Source: Mycobacteriales bacterium
GTDB taxonomy: Bacteria > Actinomycetota > Actinomycetes > Mycobacteriales > SCTD01
Direction of reading: 5' to 3'
Assembly (NCBI GenBank): GCA_030447385.1
Contig: JAUJOY010000001.1
Coordinates: forward strand, 559,529 to 623,528
Length of the DNA stretch: 64,000 nucleotides
The translations under genes and the position numbers were made by a program. The notes beneath the pieces were generated by a model. The model searched no databases. It was given only the letters and a program-made list of their open reading frames with translations, and was not told the DNA's origin. Shown here one piece after another: positions 1 through 9,999 of this stretch; the first letter of the stretch is position 1; the number at the start of each line of letters is the position of its first letter.

Positions 1-299
1 ATGGCGAGCATGAGAGCCACGGGCAGGAGGCCCGGATGCATGATGAGGACCTGCGCGGGGCGGTTCCTCCACACGTGTCGTAGTACTGCGAGCACGAGGG
101 CTCCCTTGGCCCGCACAGGGCGGGAGCCCAGGCGCCGCAGCGCGATCTCGTCGACGGTGCAGCCGATGCGGCCCAGACTCACGCTGACCGCCGAGGCGTA
201 GCGCTCGATGCCGCCCCCCTGTCCCGCTGAAGGCAGCACGACCAGCACCTTGATGTCACTGCTCTTGATGTCGGATCCGGTCATCTGCACTGCCCGCAT
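1..299 (-). CDS. Family 4 glycosyltransferase, N-terminal part (cut by window edge)
   Basis: Only the first ~99 codons are present; the gene runs off the left edge. The N-terminus reads KVLVVLPSAGQGGGIERYAS, and the GGIE(R)Y stretch after a hydrophobic first strand is the usual opening of GT-B fold family 4 glycosyltransferases. It would transfer a sugar from a nucleotide donor onto a lipid-linked glycan at the cytoplasmic face of the membrane. Several in-frame ATGs crowd the start (308, 305, 299, 284). I chose 299 because a GGAGG lies 9 nt upstream, whereas it lies too close to 305 and 308. It is the most downstream gene visible in the minus-strand polysaccharide cluster. Family is fairly sure; donor and acceptor unknown. 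Confidence 0.75.
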   Translation of the reverse strand, partial: MRAVQMTGSDIKSSDIKVLVVLPSAGQGGGIERYASAVSVSLGRIGCTVDEIALRRLGSRPVRAKGALVLAVLRHVWRNRPAQVLIMHPGLLPVALMLA

Positions 300-357
300 C
301 CGCATCATCCTCCGCCCGCAGGTGCTGCCGCATGGTCCGTCATCCCCAACTCGACCT

Positions 358-1896
358 TCAGGTAGGTCCCGCAACGGGGATGCGCCGGCGAGAACTTGTC
401 AAGTTGTCACCTTCTCTCGTTCGGGCGGAATCAACGGCCTTGGGTGCTCGCTGGATCAAACGCACCGCGAGGGCGGGAGCGATGAGAATGGTGGGAAGAC
501 TCAACAGCAGCGTGACGATGTCCGTCTCCCACTTGACGACCGTCGGGAAGGCAGCCAGAACCAGAAAGAGCAGACCCACCGACTCGTTGATGTCGTCGGT
601 GTCGTCGACGATCCTGAGCAGGACACCCAGGAGCAGCATGCCGATGACGGCCACCGGAAGACCGCCGTGCCGGTAGAGGTCACCTATCGGTGTGATGGCA
701 GAGGAGCTTCGGATACTCGACGGCAAGCTGTAGTATTCCCGGCTGAACTGGGCGGAGATGTCGTACACCGGCTTCGAGGGCCACAGGAGGCGTGGCACGA
801 CTCCTGCGAGGGGCGCCACCGCAAGTTCGCTGACGCTGCGGAATGGGATGGTGTCCGGGCTGCGCTGCATGATGATCGCAACGTTGTCGATCTCCCGGAC
901 CCGCCCTAGGAGCTGGCTTCCACTGTTCAGGACCGTGTCAGGTGAGATGGAAGAGGCGGTGTCCGCTGCCACCCCTAGACCCGCCGCGGCCGCAGCCGGC
1001 GGATTCAGATTGCCGCTGCTGCCACGAACCTCCTGTCGGTACGCTTCATTGAAGGGGTTGACGACGGCAATGAAGGCGACGAGGGCCACCAGCAACAGGC
1101 GAAGTGGTAGCCGTTGGCGCACCGCACCGTGCGCGAAGACCAGGGCGACGCCGACCAGGGCTGTTTCCTCCTTGGTGCCGCTGAAGAACGCCGAGGCCAG
1201 AGCCGTGGCCGCGACCACGACGACGGCAGCCCCGCTGCCCTGGCGGGGCTGTCTCAGATGCGACATGTAGAGCACCGCAAGTCCGAAGTACGTGAAGAGG
1301 CTGAGCAGCGCAGCAATCTGCGCGGTGCTGGAACTGCCCGGTATGACGCTCTGCAGGTAGCCGAACTGGCCGAACGCGATCTGCCAGGCCGTTGCCGCCA
1401 GGCCGATCCCGGCGAGGCGGAGGCCACCCGACGTGTCGGTCGCGGAATGCGGAACCTGGAGTAGTACGCGCCGGACGGCCCGGCTGGGGCCGCGCACCGG
1501 AGCTAGGGCGTGCGTAGCGACATAACCCAGGACAAAAGCTGCGAAACATACCCCGACGACAACGCAGGCCCGGACGACGCTCTCCGGCATGATGGTGACG
1601 GGCGCGTCTGTTGCCAGACGCCTCTGCCAGGTCAACGTCGAGAGCCCGAAGAAGAGCGTGAATGAGGCGGCTGCCCACACGCCCAGCTTGCCCAGGGCCA
1701 GCGACGTCCCGAGCCGGCGACCAACGGAGCAGATCATGGCAGCGGCGAGGCCCGCGAGTGCAAGCAGGAGCCCGTAGACGGCTATCCGTTGTCCGACATC
1801 GTTTCGGCCGACCTCGAGGCTGGCCAGGAGCACGGTCGCTGCGGTCGCTGTGACGAGCAAGGCCATTGCTCGGGGAACACTGACCGTCGAGGTCAC
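358..1896 (-). CDS. Wzy-like polysaccharide polymerase, polytopic membrane protein
   Basis: About 512 residues with roughly ten to twelve hydrophobic segments and one large hydrophilic stretch in the second half (around VRGSSGNLNPP to VYDISAQFSREYY). That outline, together with VPRLLWPSKP before the last helices, is typical of O-antigen or exopolysaccharide repeat-unit polymerases, which join lipid-linked repeats on the outer face of the membrane. The flippase and glycosyltransferases around it support this. The start is uncertain: GTG at 1896 follows GGGGA at 6-7 nt; a TTG at 1926 and an ATG at 1866 are alternatives. Sequence similarity within Wzy proteins is low, so the call rests on topology and neighbourhood. 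Confidence 0.7.
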   Translation of the reverse strand: MTSTVSVPRAMALLVTATAATVLLASLEVGRNDVGQRIAVYGLLLALAGLAAAMICSVGRRLGTSLALGKLGVWAAASFTLFFGLSTLTWQRRLATDAPVTIMPESVVRACVVVGVCFAAFVLGYVATHALAPVRGPSRAVRRVLLQVPHSATDTSGGLRLAGIGLAATAWQIAFGQFGYLQSVIPGSSSTAQIAALLSLFTYFGLAVLYMSHLRQPRQGSGAAVVVVAATALASAFFSGTKEETALVGVALVFAHGAVRQRLPLRLLLVALVAFIAVVNPFNEAYRQEVRGSSGNLNPPAAAAAGLGVAADTASSISPDTVLNSGSQLLGRVREIDNVAIIMQRSPDTIPFRSVSELAVAPLAGVVPRLLWPSKPVYDISAQFSREYYSLPSSIRSSSAITPIGDLYRHGGLPVAVIGMLLLGVLLRIVDDTDDINESVGLLFLVLAAFPTVVKWETDIVTLLLSLPTILIAPALAVRLIQRAPKAVDSARTREGDNLTSSRRRIPVAGPT

Positions 1897-1999
1897 GGTC
1901 GGTCCCCATTCTCGGAAGGAGGGCAAGTTCGCAGATCAGCGTCGAGGCGACGGGCGGATGTGGGCCCGGCGCGGCCGCGGCTCCGGAGGGGATGTTTCG

Positions 2000-2887
2000 T
2001 CATCCTGACTCCATCCCCCACCAACTCAACGTCGGCAGGCGGCCTCGCCAAGACGGCAGGAAGGCCAGATAGTTCGCCTCTCGAAAGCTCTCGAGCTCGG
2101 GATGCCACCGGTCGTAGGTCTCGATGCCGCGAGGGGTGACCTTGCCAAGATCGTAGCCGTTGCCCTGCAGTAGGAGGAACGCGTCGAGCAGGAAGCAGCG
2201 AGCGTCGATCCAGCGGGCGTTGTACTCGAACTGCACGAGTGAGATCGCCGCCTTGGAAAGCATCTCCTGGCTGCCGCGAAGCACTGCGAGGTCGTGGCCT
2301 TCTGCATCGATCTTGAGCAGGGTGACCCGCTCGAGATCGTTCTGTCGGCAGAAGTGGTCAACGGTCGACAGCTCGATGAGCTCCGTTCTGCCGGAACCAC
2401 GTCCGTCGGCGAAGGGAACCACCGAGTTGGACCCCGCCCCCTCGTGCACCACGACAAGCTCCGCTGAGCCCGGTTGGTCGGAGAGACCGAACTGGTGGAC
2501 CTCTGCTCGGCCCGCGAGGCACTCGCACGCCCGCTCCCAGGAGCTTCTCGAAGGCTCGAAGCAGTGCACTTGTGAGATCCTCCCGGACTGCTCCAGCAGA
2601 GACGTGGACCACTCGCCGAAGTGCGCCCCCACATCCAGGACCACGGGTGCCGGATCAGTCAGGGCGGCCCGTTGGACGATCCGCTCCCCGTTCGTGCTGA
2701 TGTCGTTGGAGACGTCCAGGCGTACCTCGCTGGTCAGCCGTCGAGCAAGACGCGCTGCCCTCCGTCGACCCAGGATGCGGACGGAGAACTGCAGCACGCT
2801 GGAAAGGGCTTGCTGGTGGCCCGGACGTCGGAGGTGGGCCGGAGTGGCTGTTACGCTGGCTGCCCTCTCCATCGGCTGGTCTGACAC
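2000..2887 (-). CDS. FkbM-family SAM-dependent methyltransferase
   Basis: 295 residues. The motif-I region VLDVGAHFGEW (residues ~83-93), the acidic motif HCFEPS and the later LLKIDAEGHDLAVLRG are characteristic of the FkbM family, which O-methylates sugars or other small acceptors with S-adenosylmethionine. The N-terminal ~70 residues are a basic, variable extension. GTG start with AGGAG close upstream. It lies between the polymerase and a CgeB-type glycosyltransferase on the same strand, so it probably methylates the exported glycan or its precursor. Acceptor not predictable from sequence. Confidence 0.85.
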   Translation of the reverse strand: MSDQPMERAASVTATPAHLRRPGHQQALSSVLQFSVRILGRRRAARLARRLTSEVRLDVSNDISTNGERIVQRAALTDPAPVVLDVGAHFGEWSTSLLEQSGRISQVHCFEPSRSSWERACECLAGRAEVHQFGLSDQPGSAELVVVHEGAGSNSVVPFADGRGSGRTELIELSTVDHFCRQNDLERVTLLKIDAEGHDLAVLRGSQEMLSKAAISLVQFEYNARWIDARCFLLDAFLLLQGNGYDLGKVTPRGIETYDRWHPELESFREANYLAFLPSWRGRLPTLSWWGMESG

Positions 2888-2968
2888 TGGCTCCTACCCT
2901 TCGTACTCGAACTGGGATGTGCGCTGCTGCCGATGGTGGAAGGGTCCTCGTTCGGATCCGGGCTGGGC

Positions 2969-3946
2969 TCAGAGCAACCAGTCAAGCAGCAGACGCAGGC
3001 GGTCGGAATACTTGTGTTCCGCGTGCGCCCGGCTGCTCGCCCGGTCCCCCATCTCCCTGGCCGGCAAGTGGCCATGCACAGCTGCGTTGGCCGCCTCGTG
3101 CAGCTGGTCGTACGTGGAGAAGCTCACCACCTCTTCACTGCTGAACAGTGCATCCAGCGCTGGCCGCGCCTCGGTGAGAAGGAGACCCCCGGAGCCGGCA
3201 GCCTCGAAGAGCCTGGCGTTGACTCCGTGCATCTCGGCAGGGTGGAGGTTGTTGAGGACCGCGGCTGCCGACCGGAAGACCTCTGCCTTCCTCAGTCCCG
3301 TCACGTGCTCCCCGGTGTAGAGCGACTGGAGCCGGCCAGGGCTCGACCAGCGAGGGAAGCCGCTGCCGTAGAGCCGCAGCGGGATGCCCGAGTCGTGGAG
3401 TCGGCGCAGTAGCTGAAGGCGGGTCTGGTAGAGGTTTCCAACGACGACGATCTCCCGCCTGTGAGGTACCACGGTCGGTGGGCGGTGGAGTGACGGGTTG
3501 CATGCCTCTGGGAGGTAGTGCACGTTCGAGGTGTAGATAGCGTTCAGACGCTCCACCAGCAGCAAGTCCTTGAAGGCTACGACGTCGTAGCCTGCCGCGA
3601 GCATGGTCATTCGTCCGAGGTTGTTGACAGGGTCCGGAAACCAGAAGGCCGTCTTGCAGCCCGACTTGCGCAGCCGTGTGACAACGGAGGGTGCCAGTCT
3701 CGCGTCGGCGGACAGCACCACGTCAGGCTCCGCCGCCAGGATTCGACGGGACACCCGGCGCTGCCATGCATCATCCAGCCAGGCGGACCTGAAGGCCACC
3801 TCGGACAGCACGGCGGCGGGTGCTCCCGGCACCTGTGGGCGGACTTCTTCCACGGCGGTGACCGAGCAGCCCAGGTCACGTAACCCACTCGCGATGTTGT
3901 AAGCGAAGCTGTCGGTCCATGCAGCGCCGACGACGACGGCCTTCAC
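2969..3946 (-). CDS. CgeB-like family glycosyltransferase
   Basis: 325 residues starting at a GTG whose last two bases are part of the TGA stop of the upstream methyltransferase (GTGA). The N-terminal half holds KAVVVGAAW and VVLSADARLAPS, and the C-terminal half has HGVNARLFEAAGSGGLLLTE, the donor-binding signature of CgeB-like (DUF3880 plus Glyco_trans_1_2) glycosyltransferases. YLPEACNPSLH in the middle is also usual for this family. Cytosolic, acting on a glycan precursor. The stop-start overlap with the methyltransferase implies translational coupling, so the two probably act on the same sugar. Confidence 0.8.
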   Translation of the reverse strand: MKAVVVGAAWTDSFAYNIASGLRDLGCSVTAVEEVRPQVPGAPAAVLSEVAFRSAWLDDAWQRRVSRRILAAEPDVVLSADARLAPSVVTRLRKSGCKTAFWFPDPVNNLGRMTMLAAGYDVVAFKDLLLVERLNAIYTSNVHYLPEACNPSLHRPPTVVPHRREIVVVGNLYQTRLQLLRRLHDSGIPLRLYGSGFPRWSSPGRLQSLYTGEHVTGLRKAEVFRSAAAVLNNLHPAEMHGVNARLFEAAGSGGLLLTEARPALDALFSSEEVVSFSTYDQLHEAANAAVHGHLPAREMGDRASSRAHAEHKYSDRLRLLLDWLL

Positions 3947-4701
3947 CTGGTGGCGCCGCCAACCGGCACGGCGGTCCACCCAGCCATTCGGAACGTCAGG
4001 TTCTGCGTCACCACATGTCCGCGCACGACGCCGGTCTCGGCTGCAAGTGCCACCTTCATGGCGCCGCTTGCCGCTCGCCACACCAGTGATCGCGCAGTGC
4101 TCCGGAGCCCGTGAGGAGATGGGGCACAGGGTCGCACGTCCAGCTCCTGGAAGCCTGTGGCGCTGGCCAGCTGACGTAGGCTCCTTGCCGTGAACCACGA
4201 CTCGTGGGTCAGGTCCCCGTAGCGGATGAGCCCGGCGAACGGGCTGCCCGCGTTCGGCACCCGCGCAATAAGGCAGCCACCAGGACGAAGGGCGGCGTGG
4301 ACCAGATCGACGACCTCGAGAACCTCCGGGCGCGTCAGGTGCTCCAGCACGTCGGTGGCAAGGACGACGTCGAAGCCGGCCGGGGCCCCAGCGAGCAGGC
4401 GCCGGAAGTCCTCCTGAACAACGTTTGCGAACAGGCCCCGGCGGTGGGCGATGTGCACCTGCTCGGGACTCACGTCGACACCGCGCACGTTGTTGTAGCC
4501 CGCCGCCAGGACAGCCTCGACGAGGGCTCCTTGACCGCACCCGATGTCCAAGACCCGGGCCTGCCTCGACTCCGGCATGAGAGGGAGCAGATCGTTCCTG
4601 AATGCCAACCGCGTCGCGGGGATGTCAACCTCGCCGGCGTGTGTGGTGGCGTAGGCGGCGTAGAGCCTCTCGCGAAAAAGTTCGTGCCCAACCGCGCTCA
4701 T
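3943..4701 (-). CDS. Class I SAM-dependent methyltransferase
   Basis: 252 residues. VLDIGCGQGALVEAVLAAGY is a canonical motif I (GxGxG), followed by GVDVSPEQ (acidic residue at the end of strand 2) and VVLATDVLEHL and LRPGGCLIARVPN, which is the standard class I Rossmann methyltransferase order seen in UbiE/UbiG-type enzymes. Its stop overlaps the GTG of the glycosyltransferase downstream, and its ATG overlaps the TGA of the flippase gene upstream (ATGA), so three genes are coupled. Likely a sugar methyltransferase of the surface glycan, by context only. Confidence 0.85.
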   Translation of the reverse strand: MSAVGHELFRERLYAAYATTHAGEVDIPATRLAFRNDLLPLMPESRQARVLDIGCGQGALVEAVLAAGYNNVRGVDVSPEQVHIAHRRGLFANVVQEDFRRLLAGAPAGFDVVLATDVLEHLTRPEVLEVVDLVHAALRPGGCLIARVPNAGSPFAGLIRYGDLTHESWFTARSLRQLASATGFQELDVRPCAPSPHGLRSTARSLVWRAASGAMKVALAAETGVVRGHVVTQNLTFRMAGWTAVPVGGATR

Positions 4702-5981
4702 GTCTGCACGCTAGCGGTGATACCTGCCTCTGGTGGTGGCGGCTCTCCTTCTGGACTGTCGCGTTCCGCGGTCTGGCCATGCGCGGCCCGCAGCAGCAGG
4801 CCGCTGGCGAGGATGTAGGACGCTGTCGAACTGATGGCCGCGCCCATGGCTCCCAGGGTCGGCACGAGTGCGCAGAGCAGCATGAGGGTGATGACGGCGG
4901 CGACGCCCTCCGCCCGGGCCACGAGCAGTGCTCGATCCAACCCTCGAAGAGCGTCACTGAGCACCTGGTTGAGCCCGAGGAAGACGGCTCCGGGCGCGAG
5001 CACGAGGACGAGTGGCAACATGTCGGCGTACTCCTGGCCGATGACGGCAGGGACAACCGTCGCGGCCATGATCACGACAACGACAGCTCCGACAACGCCC
5101 GCTACCGACGCGCCGATGACAGCTTGACGCAGCGTTCGCTTGGTCCCCGTGGCGTCACCAGTTCGCCTCGCAAGCGCCGGCATCACGACGGATCCGAAGG
5201 CCGACGTGATGGGAAAGACGAGCATCGTCAAGGACACCGCGACGGCGTACAGCCCTAGTTCGGCGAGGGGGACGATGAGGCTGAGAATCAGCTGGTCGAC
5301 CCGGCTGTTGATCAGATACGGGGCCTGTGATGCAAGGCTCTTGAGGCCGTAGGACACGAGCGGGCGCCTCAGGGATCGGGATGCAGGCTCGCGAACTGCC
5401 CGCGTTCGTCTCCACGCCCAGAGTGCGCTGCCGGTGCCGATGAATGTTGAGAAGGCGATCGCGACCGTCGCCGACAGCAGAGTCAGGGCTCCGACCGCCT
5501 GTAACACCACGAGCGTCGCGGCGAAGACCGCCGGCTGAATGAGTCGGACCCGCGACCAGCGGTGGATGTCGCGACCCTGCAGGGCGAACACCCAGATGCC
5601 GCCCAAGATCGTGATCGGCAGCGCGCCGAAGGCGACAAGATAGGCGGCGCGGAGCATGTCGTCGTCCGGCGCGAGGAGCGGCGTCAGGCAGAAGCCGACT
5701 ATGCTCGCGGCCACGCTGAGGGGAAGCAGCAGCCGCAGGCTTGTCGACACGGCGGCAGCTCCGTTGCCGGATCTGGCCGTGAAGTAGCAGACCGCGGATC
5801 CCAGGCCAAGGCCTGCGAACAGGCCGATGGTGCCGGTCCATGCCGTCACTGCGGCATAGCCACCCCGGCCCGCTGGTTCGAGTGTGCTGGCAAGCAGCAG
5901 TCCGGTGCCCGTTCCCAGAACCTGTCCGACGAGATTGGATGACGCGGCGACAGCAACCTGCCTGAGGTAGGAGGACGTCAC
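4698..5981 (-). CDS. Oligosaccharide flippase (Wzx/PST type)
   Basis: 427 residues of mostly hydrophobic sequence forming about 12 to 14 transmembrane helices. The N-terminus (VAVAASSNLVGQVLGTGTGL, then LLASTLEPAGRGGYAAV) matches the polysaccharide transporter family, which flips undecaprenyl-linked repeat units to the outer face. The GTG start has no clear Shine-Dalgarno. Its stop overlaps the methyltransferase start downstream. Together with the Wzy-like polymerase it suggests a Wzx/Wzy-dependent polysaccharide. Confidence 0.85.
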   Translation of the reverse strand: MTSSYLRQVAVAASSNLVGQVLGTGTGLLLASTLEPAGRGGYAAVTAWTGTIGLFAGLGLGSAVCYFTARSGNGAAAVSTSLRLLLPLSVAASIVGFCLTPLLAPDDDMLRAAYLVAFGALPITILGGIWVFALQGRDIHRWSRVRLIQPAVFAATLVVLQAVGALTLLSATVAIAFSTFIGTGSALWAWRRTRAVREPASRSLRRPLVSYGLKSLASQAPYLINSRVDQLILSLIVPLAELGLYAVAVSLTMLVFPITSAFGSVVMPALARRTGDATGTKRTLRQAVIGASVAGVVGAVVVVIMAATVVPAVIGQEYADMLPLVLVLAPGAVFLGLNQVLSDALRGLDRALLVARAEGVAAVITLMLLCALVPTLGAMGAAISSTASYILASGLLLRAAHGQTAERDSPEGEPPPPEAGITASVQT

Positions 5982-6078
5982 GGGGCATGTCCAACCCGGA
6001 AGCCTGCATGGCCCGACCGAGCCCAGAACAAGGTGAGAACAAGGATCGGCATGGTCATAGCGGCATCAGCCGCGGACG

Positions 6079-7218
6079 CTATTGCGCGAGCGCAAGGGTG
6101 GCGTCCAGGTAGCCCCGTGCGGTTGCGGTCAGGGAGTGCGTCTCGAGGCGGCGCGCGGCCTCAATTCGCCAGCCTTCTTCCGGAGCCCTTCTCCCCGCCA
6201 GGATGAGCGCTGCGGCGAGCGCCTTGACGTCGCCAGCGGGGAAGACCTCGCCCACGCCCCGGACGAGATCGGGCGCACAACCGACGCGGTCGCTCACCAC
6301 AGGCAACAGGCCGGTGGCCAGGGCCTCATTCACTACGAGCCCCCAGGGCTCCAGGATGGAGGGCAGCACGAAGACGTCGCCGAGGGCCAGGATCGACGGC
6401 AGGTCACTCTGATTGATGAAACCCGGCAGGGCCAGCCTCAGCCCGGCCCCCTCACCCCTCACCTGCTCCAGGAGCGGGCCGTCCCCGATCATCAGCAGGT
6501 TGGGGTCGTCCGGGTGCTGCTGCACCGCTCGCACAAGGTCGAGCGGACGCTTCTTGGGAATGAACTTGCCAGCGAAGACATACGTCGTACGTCGAGGGTC
6601 GAGGCCGAGTTGAGCCAGCGCCTGCGCCCTTCCGTGGCGCGCTCCTGCAGCGGCACGCCGGAACCGCTCCGTGTCAACGCTGTACGGCGCCGAGTAGACC
6701 GCCTTTGCCCCGAAGTGCTGGTAGAAGCAGGCGTTGTAGCTTCCGTTGGCGAGCCCGCCAGCGGCGCCCCGGACGCTCGTATAGGCGAGCGCCTCGCGCA
6801 CGAGCCGTCTCCACCCCACAACGTTAGCCTCCGGCCATGCCTCACCACGCAGCAGATACGGTCGCCCGTACGCTCGACAGAGACCGGTGGCGTACAACAT
6901 CCACGGTTGGCTGTGCCCGTGGATCACGACGACGTCCGCGCGTCGTACCGCGCGCGCGAGGCCGACTCTCGCGCCTCCGGAGCAGTCCGTGAGGAAGGTG
7001 TGGCGGTAGCCCTCAAGCAGGTCGAGGTCCCAGCTGATCGTCCGGTCGAACTGAGCGTCGTGATAAGGCTCAAGCCCAGCACGGCTCAAGAAGACGACTT
7101 CAAGGTCAACATCGTCGTGCCGGGCCATTTCGGCGTAGAGCGGGACCTGGTACTGAACGACATGAGGCGCGATGACGACCAAACGAGGACGCGGCCCGCG
7201 AGGGCCGGAGCCACCCAT
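6079..7218 (-). CDS. Family 4 glycosyltransferase
   Basis: 379 residues from the ATG at 7218. The reading frame stays open about 300 nt further upstream, but that stretch is arginine-rich and looks like frame noise, and the protein core begins at PRLVVIAPHVVQYQVPLYAE. The C-terminal domain contains FAGKFIPKKRPLDLVRA and LPSILEPWGLVVNEALATG, the E-x7-E motif of GT4 enzymes, followed by SDRVG. Retaining GT-B glycosyltransferase acting in the cytosol on the repeat unit. A 97-bp gap separates it from the flippase gene. A palindrome lies in its leader at 7331-7348. Confidence 0.85.
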   Translation of the reverse strand: MGGSGPRGPRPRLVVIAPHVVQYQVPLYAEMARHDDVDLEVVFLSRAGLEPYHDAQFDRTISWDLDLLEGYRHTFLTDCSGGARVGLARAVRRADVVVIHGHSQPWMLYATGLCRAYGRPYLLRGEAWPEANVVGWRRLVREALAYTSVRGAAGGLANGSYNACFYQHFGAKAVYSAPYSVDTERFRRAAAGARHGRAQALAQLGLDPRRTTYVFAGKFIPKKRPLDLVRAVQQHPDDPNLLMIGDGPLLEQVRGEGAGLRLALPGFINQSDLPSILALGDVFVLPSILEPWGLVVNEALATGLLPVVSDRVGCAPDLVRGVGEVFPAGDVKALAAALILAGRRAPEEGWRIEAARRLETHSLTATARGYLDATLALAQ

Positions 7219-7613
7219 CGTTCTTCGCACCCGCCCGGGTGGTCGCCTCGCGGAAGGCGCCACGTCGGCCCCTACACCGCCAGCGCCAGGCAGCGACGTC
7301 CCTGCCACACGCTGCTCCCGGGGTCGACGGTCAGAACACCCGTTCTGAGGTCTCCTAGGTGGCCACCGTACCAAGGATAGGTGGTCACTCGAAGGGAACG
7401 AGATTCCGGTGCGGGATGTCAGCCGGCAGGCTGAAAGCCACTCCGACCCACGCCGCTTCCCGCGCCGCGGCCTCCGGTACCCGGTGCGGTTGCTTTGCGT
7501 GCCCGCAGCGGACATCTGCAGCAAACCTCCAGGAAGGCAGGCAATCAGCCTCGACAGGCCCCGAAGGTCACGCCGTGACGAGCTTGGCGCCCGGCAAGCA
7601 TCTGCTGCAGCAG
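7219..7613. other. Intergenic region, 395 bp, between glycosyltransferase and UDP-sugar dehydrogenase genes
   Basis: No convincing gene. It holds an 18-bp inverted repeat (7331-7348) and a 10-bp palindrome GGTGGCCACC at 7358-7367, followed on the minus strand by a possible -10 TATCCT (7374-7379). It is the likely promoter region for the minus-strand glycosyltransferase-flippase group. Confidence 0.5.
7331..7348. promoter_or_regulatory. 18-bp inverted repeat, LexA-like operator candidate
   Basis: TCAGAAC-ACCC-GTTCTGA: perfect 7-bp arms and a 4-bp spacer. The core GAACN4GTTC is the core of the Gram-positive/mycobacterial LexA box, but the flanking C/G of the full consensus are A/T here. It lies 113 bp upstream of the glycosyltransferase start. 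It could equally be the site of another dimeric repressor or an RNA hairpin. Confidence 0.4.
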
Positions 7614-8864
<1,251 letters not shown>

Positions 8865-8870
8865 GGGGTC

Positions 8871-8876
8871 AGGCTA
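8871..8876 (-). promoter_or_regulatory. -10 element of the UDP-sugar dehydrogenase gene (leaderless)
   Basis: TAGCCT on the minus strand, 6 nt before the GTG at 8864. Spacing would place the transcript start at or within a base or two of the start codon. Confidence 0.55.
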
Positions 8877-8959
8877 GAGGATTGACTGCGGGCGGTCGCC
8901 GCACAGACGCCCGAGCCAGGTGTGTCGCCAAGACCGCTCCTTAGCCCCTGACAGATCTG

Positions 8960-9304
8960 GTGATGAACCTTGTGGCGGATCATGCAGTTTGGCCCGCCGG
9001 ATGCCGACAAGTCAGCATGAGCATTCACGTGATGGCCATGGCGGAGCGTGCGGACGTCGTTGCCGTGCGGCGCTGCGAGGACTGCAACCGCCAGTGGCGC
9101 CCCGGCAACAGGGAGTTCGACCCGCTCGGGCTGCGCCTACGGCGGGTCGCGCGCCGGGCCGGAGTCGCACGATCATGGGCCCGCCCCCGTCCACATCACC
9201 GGTGCCCGTCCTGCTGTTCCACCGTGACCACCCTTGGCTACCTCATGGGCGACGAGCCGCTTGTGGGAACCGCCCTGCGGAATGCGCTCCACCCCGCGGC
9301 CTGA
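8960..9304 (+). CDS. Hypothetical small protein with two CxxC pairs (possible zinc ribbon)
   Basis: 114 residues if read from the first ATG (or 95 from Met20). It carries CEDC (residues 39-42) and CPSC (82-85), a pattern that could bind one zinc in a ribbon. No family was recognised, and no good ribosome binding site precedes either ATG. It sits alone in a ~640-bp stretch between the polysaccharide cluster and a toxin-antitoxin-like pair, with no competing gene on either strand. It may be a chance open frame in GC-rich DNA; the paired cysteines are the only reason to list it. Confidence 0.35.
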   Translation: MMNLVADHAVWPAGCRQVSMSIHVMAMAERADVVAVRRCEDCNRQWRPGNREFDPLGLRLRRVARRAGVARSWARPRPHHRCPSCCSTVTTLGYLMGDEPLVGTALRNALHPAA

Positions 9305-9501
9305 GGCTGGGGCAGGACTGCGGACGTCCGTCTCGCCCCCCCGCGAGTGACCATGTGATCCTGCAGCACGTCGCACTTGCGTGAAGATGCTCCAAATCCG
9401 CAACCTGGCCAAGCTGATCGAGACCGGCGGCAGGTGGGCCGAGCCGCCGGCCGCCTCACAGCCCCTCAGTGGTCAGCCGGGCACGCCGCCCAGCACCCGC
9501 C

Positions 9502-9999
9502 TCAGCCCCGCCGCCGCCCGAACCGAGCAGGCACAGCCGGCGCCTCCAGGACGAGGTCGTCCAGCACGAGGACCGCCCCGTCCTTCGTACGCTCCGCCAG
9601 CCGTCGGTCGTTGGTGATCAGCACAGCCTGCGCCTCCGCGGCGGTGGCGAGGACGACGGCGTCGGAGTGGGAGAGCCCCTCGTCGCCGTGCACCTGCGCC
9701 GCGACCGCGCCGAGCCGGGCCGCCAGGCTGGCGACCCGGGTGGTCATCGGCAGCACCGTCAGTCCGGGGAGGGCTTCGAGCGCCCGGGCGAGGGCGGTGC
9801 CTCGCGCTGTGGCGCCCTGCGCTCGGGGCTGGGCGAGCAGCTCCTGGACGACCAACGCCGGGGTGACCACCCGCCGTTCGCCCCGCTGGGCCGGCCGCAG
9901 CACCTGCTCGACGAGGAACCGGCCCCGGTCCGAGGAAGGCTGCTCGAACAGGTAGACGAAGCAGTTGGTGTCCAGCGCGACGACGTCAGGCAGGCGCAC
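9502..9999 (-). CDS. PIN-domain protein, VapC-like toxin
   Basis: 165 residues. VVALDTNCFVYL gives the first acidic residue of the PIN active site (Asp10), ALVVQELL the second (Glu53), SHSDAVVLATA the third (Asp113) and LITNDRRL the fourth (Asp131), so the nuclease site looks complete. PIN proteins of this size next to an AbrB-type gene are usually VapC toxins that cleave tRNA or rRNA. The ATG at 9999 lies 14 nt inside the end of the antitoxin gene, the normal antitoxin-then-toxin order with coupling. The RNA target cannot be predicted. Confidence 0.8.
   Translation of the reverse strand: MRLPDVVALDTNCFVYLFEQPSSDRGRFLVEQVLRPAQRGERRVVTPALVVQELLAQPRAQGATARGTALARALEALPGLTVLPMTTRVASLAARLGAVAAQVHGDEGLSHSDAVVLATAAEAQAVLITNDRRLAERTKDGAVLVLDDLVLEAPAVPARFGRRRG

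Noticed and set aside
2969..4540. 523-residue version of the CgeB-like transferase
   Set aside because: The upstream part is the shadow of the overlapping methyltransferase; the GTG at 3946 gives the family's normal length.
6079..7524. 481-residue version of the GT4 protein
   Set aside because: The first 102 residues are Arg-rich and lack glycosyltransferase features; the fold starts at the ATG at 7218.
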